A stretch of 64,000 nucleotides of DNA from an uncultured Spirochaetales bacterium (GTDB lineage Bacteria > Spirochaetota > Spirochaetia > Sphaerochaetales > Sphaerochaetaceae). The notes beneath the pieces are model-generated. The model was not told where the DNA came from, did no database searches, and saw only the letters and a program-made list of their open reading frames with translations. The stretch spans positions 1 through 64,000 of the forward strand of contig CASDZV010000088.1 of the NCBI GenBank assembly GCA_949285905.1. The letters are read 5' to 3'. Below are positions 58,608 to 64,000 of the stretch, one piece after another (positions within the stretch are counted from its first letter, which is position 1; the number at the start of each line of letters is the position of its first letter). The position numbers were made by a program, and so were the translations under genes.

Positions 58608-59972
58608 ATGGTTATACTTACTCTGAACTGTGGCAGTTCATCTGCTAAATACCAGGTATACGACTGGGACCAGAAAGATGTTCTCTGTGTCGGTGTTGTT
58701 GAGCGTATCGGACTTGATTATTCTACAATCGAGCAGAAGTCACTTGGAAAGGAAACATATGAGGAGCGCTTTTCATCCCCTACCCACAAGGAAGCAATTG
58801 AGCTGATCCTGAAGATGCTTGTGGATGAGAAGTATGGCTGTATCAAGTCACTCTCTGAAATCGGAGCTGTAGGACACCGTGTTCTTCATGGCGGTGAGCT
58901 TTTCAAGAAATCCACACTCGTCACAGATGATGTAGTCGAGAAGCTGAAGACTCTTATTCCGCTCGGACCTCTTCACATGCCTGCAAACATCATGGGCATT
59001 GAAGTTGCTAGAAGCCTTATGCCGGATGTGCCGCATGCAATTGTCATGGATACAGCATTCCATCAGACCATGCCAGAAGAGGCATTCATGTATGCTGTTC
59101 CTTATGAATGGTATTCAAAATACAATGTACGCCGCTATGGCTTCCATGGAACAAGCCACCTCTACTGTGCAAAGCGTGCAGCACTTCTTCTCGGTAAGAA
59201 GAACGAGGATACAAACATCATCATCCTTCACATCGGCAACGGCGCTTCCGCATGTGCTGTAAAGAATGGAGTATGTGTTGAGACGTCAATGGGACTCACA
59301 CCGCTTGAAGGTCTTGTCATGGGCTCACGCTCTGGAGATATCGATCCGGCAATTGTCCCATATATCTGCAACAATACTGGCCTCACAGTCAACGAGATGG
59401 ACACATACCTCAACAAGAAGTCAGGCCTCGTAGGAATTTGCGGAATGTCTGACAGACGCGATGTCCATCAGGCTGCAATGAACGGCGATGAGAAAGCTAT
59501 GCTCGGCGTGAATATGGAAATCCACAGAATCAAGAAGTACATCGGTGCATACGCCGCTCTTCTTGGCAGAGTCGACGCTGTTGTCTTCACAGCAGGTGTC
59601 GGTGAGATGGGAGAGCACATCAGATACGGTGCATGTGAAGGCCTTGACAACCTTGGCATCATGATTGACAAGGAGAAGAACGACCTCTCGCACTGCCGCA
59701 ATGCTGAGACATGCATTTCAAAGGACGAGAGCCCTGTGAAGATCTTCGTAATCCCGACAGATGAGGAACTTGTAATGACTGAGGATGCATATGCACTGAT
59801 GAATGGAACATATGACATCCATACAAACTTCCACTACACATTCGAGAGCCCTGACTATGTTAACAAGGCTCGCCAGAGAGGCCTCAAGGAGCAGCTCAAG
59901 AAGAAACCTGAGCTGGAGAGAATCATCGCTCTTCCACCGCAGAAAACATCCTGCTCTGTGAAAGGCTGCTGA
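58608..59972 (+). CDS. ackA: Acetate kinase
   Basis: 454 residues. [19 protein letters not shown] at the start, [24 protein letters not shown] and [14 protein letters not shown] are the ASKHA-fold acetate kinase signatures. It makes ATP from acetyl phosphate in fermentation. The C-terminus is about 50 residues longer than in E. coli (about 400), ending CSVKGC. AGGAGA lies upstream. It is monocistronic, with its own terminator. Confidence 0.96.
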   Translation: MVILTLNCGSSSAKYQVYDWDQKDVLCVGVVERIGLDYSTIEQKSLGKETYEERFSSPTHKEAIELILKMLVDEKYGCIKSLSEIGAVGHRVLHGGELFKKSTLVTDDVVEKLKTLIPLGPLHMPANIMGIEVARSLMPDVPHAIVMDTAFHQTMPEEAFMYAVPYEWYSKYNVRRYGFHGTSHLYCAKRAALLLGKKNEDTNIIILHIGNGASACAVKNGVCVETSMGLTPLEGLVMGSRSGDIDPAIVPYICNNTGLTVNEMDTYLNKKSGLVGICGMSDRRDVHQAAMNGDEKAMLGVNMEIHRIKKYIGAYAALLGRVDAVVFTAGVGEMGEHIRYGACEGLDNLGIMIDKEKNDLSHCRNAETCISKDESPVKIFVIPTDEELVMTEDAYALMNGTYDIHTNFHYTFESPDYVNKARQRGLKEQLKKKPELERIIALPPQKTSCSVKGC

Positions 59973-59977
59973 AAATC

Positions 59978-60003
59978 AGGTCCGGTTCATTCCGGGCCTT
60001 TTC
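59978..60003 (+). terminator. Rho-independent terminator of ackA
   Basis: AGGTCCGG and CCGGGCCT (one G-T pair) with a 6-nt loop are followed by TTTTC. Confidence 0.85.
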
Positions 60004-60101
60004 TTATGAAGAATATAAATTTATTTACTAATTTTTAATACCGGATTCGGATTGATATTTTTATTTTTGACTAATCGATATATTCAGAGTGCATATTTAG
60101 C

Positions 60102-61502
60102 ATGATAGAAAACAAGGAACTGCTGAAAAAACATTTCGGGATTTCTTATCTCAGACCATATCAGGAATTGGCTGTTTCGCACATACTTGAATGCAGCGGG
60201 CGGGAAGAACGGGGCCGTGTACTCTGTTCCCTCCCGACAGGAAGCGGAAAATCGCTTTGCTTCATGTATCCGATTCTTCTCATGAGGAAACGCGCACTGC
60301 TGATTTATCCGCTGCTTTCACTGATGAACGACCAGGCGAAACGCTTCAAGGAAGCGGGAATACCTTGTTTTGTTCTGAGAGGAGGCATGAGCAAAGAAGA
60401 AAAGGAAAACTGTCTCAGTGGAATCAGGGAAAACAGAGAAGCGGCAGTGATCACGAATCCTGAAATGCTTCTTGCGATGGATAGACGGAATGAACTGAAA
60501 GAGCTTGGGAAAACAGAACTCGTCGTAATCGACGAGGCCCACACGGCAATCACATGGGGCAAGAGCTTCCGCGAATCATATCTTTCGCTTCCCTATCTCA
60601 TTGAGAGAATAAACCCATCCTCAGTTCTTGCATTCACAGCCACAATGGACAGGGAAATCGAGGAAGGGATCATCAGTGTCATATTCTCTGGCGAGAAGCC
60701 GAGGATAATAAGGCAGAGCACTGACAGGGAAAATATATTCTATCACAGCGTATGCAGTCTGGGGAAAATCCACGACGCAGTGAAAATTCTCACCCCGCCT
60801 GAGGCAAGGCCTGCTGTGATTTTCTGCCGATCCAGGGCAAAAGCCGAGGAGACAGCAAAGCTTCTCTCCCATCGTTTTACTGTTCACTACTACCATGCGG
60901 GACTTGAAAGAGACGAGAAACTGATGCTGGAAAAATGGTTCCACTCATCGCCGGATGGAGTTCTGGCTGCAACATCTGCATATGGAATGGGCGTAGACAA
61001 AAAGGACATAAGGACTGTAATCCATCTTTCACTGCCATCATCTGCTGCAGATTTCCTGCAGGAAGCAGGAAGAGGTGGAAGAGATGGGAAACGGATGGAC
61101 TCCTATGTGCTCCGCTCATCGGATGAGAAAAGCAGCCTTTCCGGAATATTCTCAGGTGGATGCTGCATCCGCACTGGTCTGCTGAGGGAAATGGGAGAAG
61201 AGACAGAAACAGACGGCTGCCTCTCCTGCTCTGTCTGCGTCAGCGATGGGTACGTGCGTGCAGGAGAGAAAGAGATCCTCTCATACATAACACGACATCC
61301 TCTCATCTCAAAAAAGAGCACAGCGGCAGTGCTTTCCCAGAAAAACATCTTCCATAAACGCCTCAGCGAATGGACGGAAAGGGAAATTCTCGATGCGCTT
61401 GAAACTCTCATAAAAGAAGGTATGATCCGAACTCTTTTCGGGAGATATATGATTATACAGAGACAGAGGAAACAGAGAACAGTTTCCAATTCAATTACTT
61501 GA
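60102..61502 (+). CDS. RecQ-family ATP-dependent DNA helicase
   Basis: 466 residues. SLPTGSGKSLCF is Walker A, VVIDEAHTAITWG the DEAH box, AFTATMDREI motif III, and ATSAYGMGVDKKDIRTVIH plus FLQEAGRGGRDG motifs V and VI. The C-terminal zinc-type Cys cluster (CCIRTG ... CLSCSVC) is present, followed by a winged-helix; an HRDC domain is absent, so it is a short RecQ. It unwinds DNA in repair. The 98 bp before the ATG are AT-rich, and I see no clear Shine-Dalgarno site. Confidence 0.9.
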   Translation: MIENKELLKKHFGISYLRPYQELAVSHILECSGREERGRVLCSLPTGSGKSLCFMYPILLMRKRALLIYPLLSLMNDQAKRFKEAGIPCFVLRGGMSKEEKENCLSGIRENREAAVITNPEMLLAMDRRNELKELGKTELVVIDEAHTAITWGKSFRESYLSLPYLIERINPSSVLAFTATMDREIEEGIISVIFSGEKPRIIRQSTDRENIFYHSVCSLGKIHDAVKILTPPEARPAVIFCRSRAKAEETAKLLSHRFTVHYYHAGLERDEKLMLEKWFHSSPDGVLAATSAYGMGVDKKDIRTVIHLSLPSSAADFLQEAGRGGRDGKRMDSYVLRSSDEKSSLSGIFSGGCCIRTGLLREMGEETETDGCLSCSVCVSDGYVRAGEKEILSYITRHPLISKKSTAAVLSQKNIFHKRLSEWTEREILDALETLIKEGMIRTLFGRYMIIQRQRKQRTVSNSIT

Positions 61503-61511
61503 TGCTAGACT
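61483..61511 (+). promoter_or_regulatory. Promoter of galK inside the end of the recQ gene
   Basis: TTTCCA, 17 bp, then TAGACT preceded by TGC. The leader of about 12-13 bases carries AAGGAG 8 bases before the galK ATG, so this gene is not leaderless although its -10 resembles the leaderless ones. Confidence 0.5.
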
Positions 61512-61530
61512 CATTGAAAAGGAGTTTTCA

Positions 61531-62781
61531 ATGATAACCGATCTTCATGCCATTTATCCCGACCTCTATGGAAAGGAATATGACGAAAAAGAACTGGATA
61601 AGCGTTTCATGCATCTTCTCGAAAAGCACGAGGAGCTTTTCGGAAAGAAAGATGCAGCCATCTTCTCTGCATCTGGCAGAACAGAGATAGGTGGCAACCA
61701 TACAGACCATAATCTTGGAAAGGTCATCGGAGGATCGGTCAACCTCGATACAATCGGAGCAGTTTCAAAAAGAGACGATAAGCGCGTCATCATCGCAAGC
61801 GAGGGATTTCCTGTCGTAGATGTCGACATCTCGGATCTTGAAGTGAAAAGCGGCGAGAAGAATGGCACAGACAGTCTTGTCCGCGGTATTGCGAAAGCAT
61901 TCATCGACAAGGGATACGAAATCGGCGGATGGGAAGCGAATACGACAACAAAAGTCCTCGGAGGCTCAGGCCTCTCCTCGTCAGCTGCAATTGAGGTGCT
62001 TATTGCTGAGATTTTCAACAATTTCTACGCATCCGACAAGCTCTCTCCGATTGAACTAGCAAAAATCGGCAAGTTTGCAGAGAATGTATACTTCGGGAAG
62101 CCCTCAGGACTCCTGGATCAGGCATGCTGCGCCCATGGCGGTATTATAGGCATAGATTTCAAGGACAATGACAATCCTGTCATTACCCCTATTGATGTCC
62201 TCTTTGAGGATTACGGGTATCAGATGATCATCACAGATACCAGAGGCTCTCATGCAGATCTTACAGGAGAATACGCATCTGTACCTCCTGAGATGAGGGA
62301 AGTGGCAGCATATTATGGCAAGACAAATCTCAGGGAAGTTGACTTCAAGGACTTCATCCGCGACATGAAAACAATACGCGACAAGCTCGGAAATGACAGA
62401 GCTCTCTTGAGAGCATATCACTTCTTCTCAGAGAACAAGCGAGTCGATTTCATGCTGCAGACACTGAAGGAAGGAGACATAGACGGCTTCCTCGGCTTTG
62501 TGGCAGAGTCCGGCAACAGCTCTTTCAGATTCCTCCAGAATGTCTATCCGTCATCCTCTCCGAAGAATCAGGGTCTTTCCCTTGCAATAGCGCTCTCTGA
62601 GGAAATCCTGCAGGGAGAAGGCGCTGTCAGAGTCCATGGAGGCGGCTTTGCGGGGACAATACAGGCTTATGTACCGCTTTCGATGACAGAGACATACATC
62701 AGAGGAATGGAAAGCCTTTTTGGTGAAGGCTGCTCGATGAGAATCGCAATACGCCGCCGTCCAGTTTCCAGATTGATTTAA
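61531..62781 (+). CDS. galK: Galactokinase
   Basis: 416 residues, GHMP superfamily. SGRTEIGGNHTDHNLGKV is the galactokinase signature and GGSGLSSSAAIE the ATP-binding loop; VRVHGGGFAGTIQAYVP is GHMP motif 3. It phosphorylates galactose at C1. No galT or galE is in the window. AAGGAG lies 8 bases before the ATG. Confidence 0.95.
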   Translation: MITDLHAIYPDLYGKEYDEKELDKRFMHLLEKHEELFGKKDAAIFSASGRTEIGGNHTDHNLGKVIGGSVNLDTIGAVSKRDDKRVIIASEGFPVVDVDISDLEVKSGEKNGTDSLVRGIAKAFIDKGYEIGGWEANTTTKVLGGSGLSSSAAIEVLIAEIFNNFYASDKLSPIELAKIGKFAENVYFGKPSGLLDQACCAHGGIIGIDFKDNDNPVITPIDVLFEDYGYQMIITDTRGSHADLTGEYASVPPEMREVAAYYGKTNLREVDFKDFIRDMKTIRDKLGNDRALLRAYHFFSENKRVDFMLQTLKEGDIDGFLGFVAESGNSSFRFLQNVYPSSSPKNQGLSLAIALSEEILQGEGAVRVHGGGFAGTIQAYVPLSMTETYIRGMESLFGEGCSMRIAIRRRPVSRLI

Positions 62782-62801
62782 CACCAGTAGCAAGCTATAC
62801 T
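62773..62801 (+). promoter_or_regulatory. Promoter of the MATE gene, leaderless GTG start
   Basis: TTGATT, 17 bp, TATACT, then 6 bases to GTG 62808. The -35 overlaps the galK stop region. There is no Shine-Dalgarno site. Confidence 0.6.
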
Positions 62802-62807
62802 CCCTTT

Positions 62808-64000
62808 GTGAAAACTCAGAGTATCAACAGTAATGGAATCACAGAGGGAGTAATCTGGAAACAGCTTCTGTCATTCTTCTTCCCTATTCTGTTCGGCACT
62901 TTTTTCCAGCAGCTGTATAACACAGCGGATGCCGTTATCGTAGGGCAGTTCCTCGGAAAAGAGGCCCTTGCTGCAGTTGGCGGAGGAACAGGGACTGCCA
63001 TCAACCTTCTCATAGGTTTCTTCACAGGATTGTCCTCAGGAGCGACTGTCATCATCAGTCAGCACTTCGGAGCGAAGAATGAGGAGAGAGTCTCTGCCTC
63101 AATACATACAGCTGTGGCACTGGCGCTCGTAGGCGGTATCATCATCTCAGTTCTCGGCGTTGTCTTCACACGGCCGCTTCTCTTGGCTATCGGAACACCT
63201 GATGATGTTCTGCCTCTCGCAGTCACTTACATGCAGATATATTTCCTTGGCGGCATTCCGGTTGTCTTCTATAACATGGGCGCTGGTATCTTCCGCGCGA
63301 TGGGAGACAGCCGAACTCCATTCTATTTCCTGATTGCAAGCTGCCTTACAAACATTGTGCTCGACCTGCTTTTCGTCGGAGTGTTCGGGATGAATGTGGA
63401 AGGAGCGGCTATTGCGACTGTCATCTCCCAGGTTCTCTCCACTGTACTCATCATCGTGACGCTGATGAGACGCACAGATGCCGCGAAGCTGAGAATTAAG
63501 AAGATCGCATTCGACAAAACTCTCCTGAGCCAGATGCTCATGATTGGCTTTCCGGCAGGAATCCAGTCAATCATGTACACAATTTCAAATCTCATCATCC
63601 AGGCAGCTATCAACCAATATGGGACAGATACGGCAGCAGCCTGGGCAGGATGGTCCAAGCTTGATCAGATTTTCTGGATGTTCATCAATGCATTCAGCAT
63701 CGCGATAACGACATTCGTGGGACAGAACTTCGGAGCTGGGAAGATTGACAGGGCGAGAAAGGGTGTGAGAACAGTAACAATAATGGCCGCAGTCTCGACA
63801 CTTGCCATCGAAGCAGGATACTTCCTTGTCGGACGCTATGGCCTGATGCTCTTCATTACTGACAGTGCGGTACTGGAAATCGGAGTCAGCATCATGCACT
63901 ACATCGTGCCATGGTACATCACATACATCGCCATTGAACTCCTTTCCGGCGCAATAAGAGGTGTTGGCAAATCACTTATTCCGACATTGATATCGGTCTT
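62808..64000 (+). CDS. MATE-family multidrug/organic-cation exporter, 3'-truncated by the window
   Basis: About 397 residues are visible up to the window end, without a stop. GVIWKQLLSFFFPILFGTFFQQLYNTADAVIVGQFLG is the typical MATE start, and eight or more helices follow (GIFRAMGDSRTPFYF, GFPAGIQSIMYTISNLIIQ, FVGQNFGAGK). It exports drugs or cations with Na+ or H+. The GTG start is inferred from the -10 at 62796-62801 and the fit to the family N-terminus; no ATG is available. Confidence 0.85.
   Translation, partial: MKTQSINSNGITEGVIWKQLLSFFFPILFGTFFQQLYNTADAVIVGQFLGKEALAAVGGGTGTAINLLIGFFTGLSSGATVIISQHFGAKNEERVSASIHTAVALALVGGIIISVLGVVFTRPLLLAIGTPDDVLPLAVTYMQIYFLGGIPVVFYNMGAGIFRAMGDSRTPFYFLIASCLTNIVLDLLFVGVFGMNVEGAAIATVISQVLSTVLIIVTLMRRTDAAKLRIKKIAFDKTLLSQMLMIGFPAGIQSIMYTISNLIIQAAINQYGTDTAAAWAGWSKLDQIFWMFINAFSIAITTFVGQNFGAGKIDRARKGVRTVTIMAAVSTLAIEAGYFLVGRYGLMLFITDSAVLEIGVSIMHYIVPWYITYIAIELLSGAIRGVGKSLIPTLISV

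Noticed and set aside
1-64000. CRISPR array, rRNA or tRNA genes
   Set aside because: No regularly spaced short repeats, no rRNA segments and no cloverleaf with a recognisable TTCGANNC arm in an intergenic gap were seen by eye; a tRNA scan would settle it.

Overview
This window looks like part of the chromosome of a fermentative, probably anaerobic and host-associated diderm bacterium. A spirochaete of the Treponema/Sphaerochaeta kind is my best guess. Supporting observations are a lipoprotein with a short spirochaete-like lipobox, a secreted barrel-like protein ending in Phe, acetate kinase, a flavodiiron oxygen/NO reductase, a KtrAB potassium system, an Hc1-like histone H1 homologue and two cytidylate-kinase-like proteins. 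The assignment is inferred from gene content; there is no rRNA, and I saw no tRNA.

Layout. Positions 1-1000 hold the end of a large repeat-containing protein. 1311-6529 (minus) is a tightly overlapping operon: deaminase, MtnA-like isomerase, MTA/MTI-type nucleoside phosphorylase, acyltransferase, GltS symporter and a small membrane protein. 6641-17382 holds an FKBP isomerase, a doubly frameshifted AAA-ATPase/nuclease pseudogene, a lipoprotein, an HTH-membrane protein, two cytidylate-kinase-like proteins, MntP, a flavodiiron protein, a degenerate sugar kinase and a frameshifted antitoxin. 17402-20782 is KtrB, KtrA and an Na+:neurotransmitter-type symporter. 20825-26983 holds a GH43 glycosidase, an esterase, a TetR-flavodoxin-DUF362 operon and an acyl-CoA ligase. 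27087-35986 holds Lon, a U32 peptidase, a glycosyltransferase, the histone-like protein and the Dat-Ddc pair that makes 1,3-diaminopropane. 48381-64000 is mostly housekeeping: aldo/keto reductase, ValS, GlgA, ECF sigma/anti-sigma, CysS, MurB, AckA, RecQ, GalK and a MATE transporter cut by the window end.

The most unusual part is 35992-48261, an AT-richer island of about 12.3 kb. It is bounded by 61-bp direct repeats (one mismatch) that are copies of the 3' end of the diaminobutyrate decarboxylase gene. It encodes three large ankyrin-repeat proteins (called ANK-A, ANK-B and ANK-C here), two DUF262 proteins (one with a DUF1524/GmrD-type nuclease region), a WYL-domain regulator, a Doc/Fic toxin and a double zinc-finger miniprotein. 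The three ankyrin genes share one promoter design: an 18-bp TGTACA-type operator, 9-10 bp, a -10 hexamer, 6 bp, then a start encoding Met-Asn-Arg. ANK-C ends in a region resembling the FtsK motor domain with Walker A lost and Walker B kept, and it is translationally coupled to Doc. Together this looks like a WYL-controlled defence or conflict system that I do not recognise as a described one.

A second theme is start-site architecture. Many genes lack a Shine-Dalgarno sequence and instead have a -10 hexamer exactly 6-7 bp before the start codon, implying leaderless mRNAs, while operon-internal genes have good GGAGG sites.
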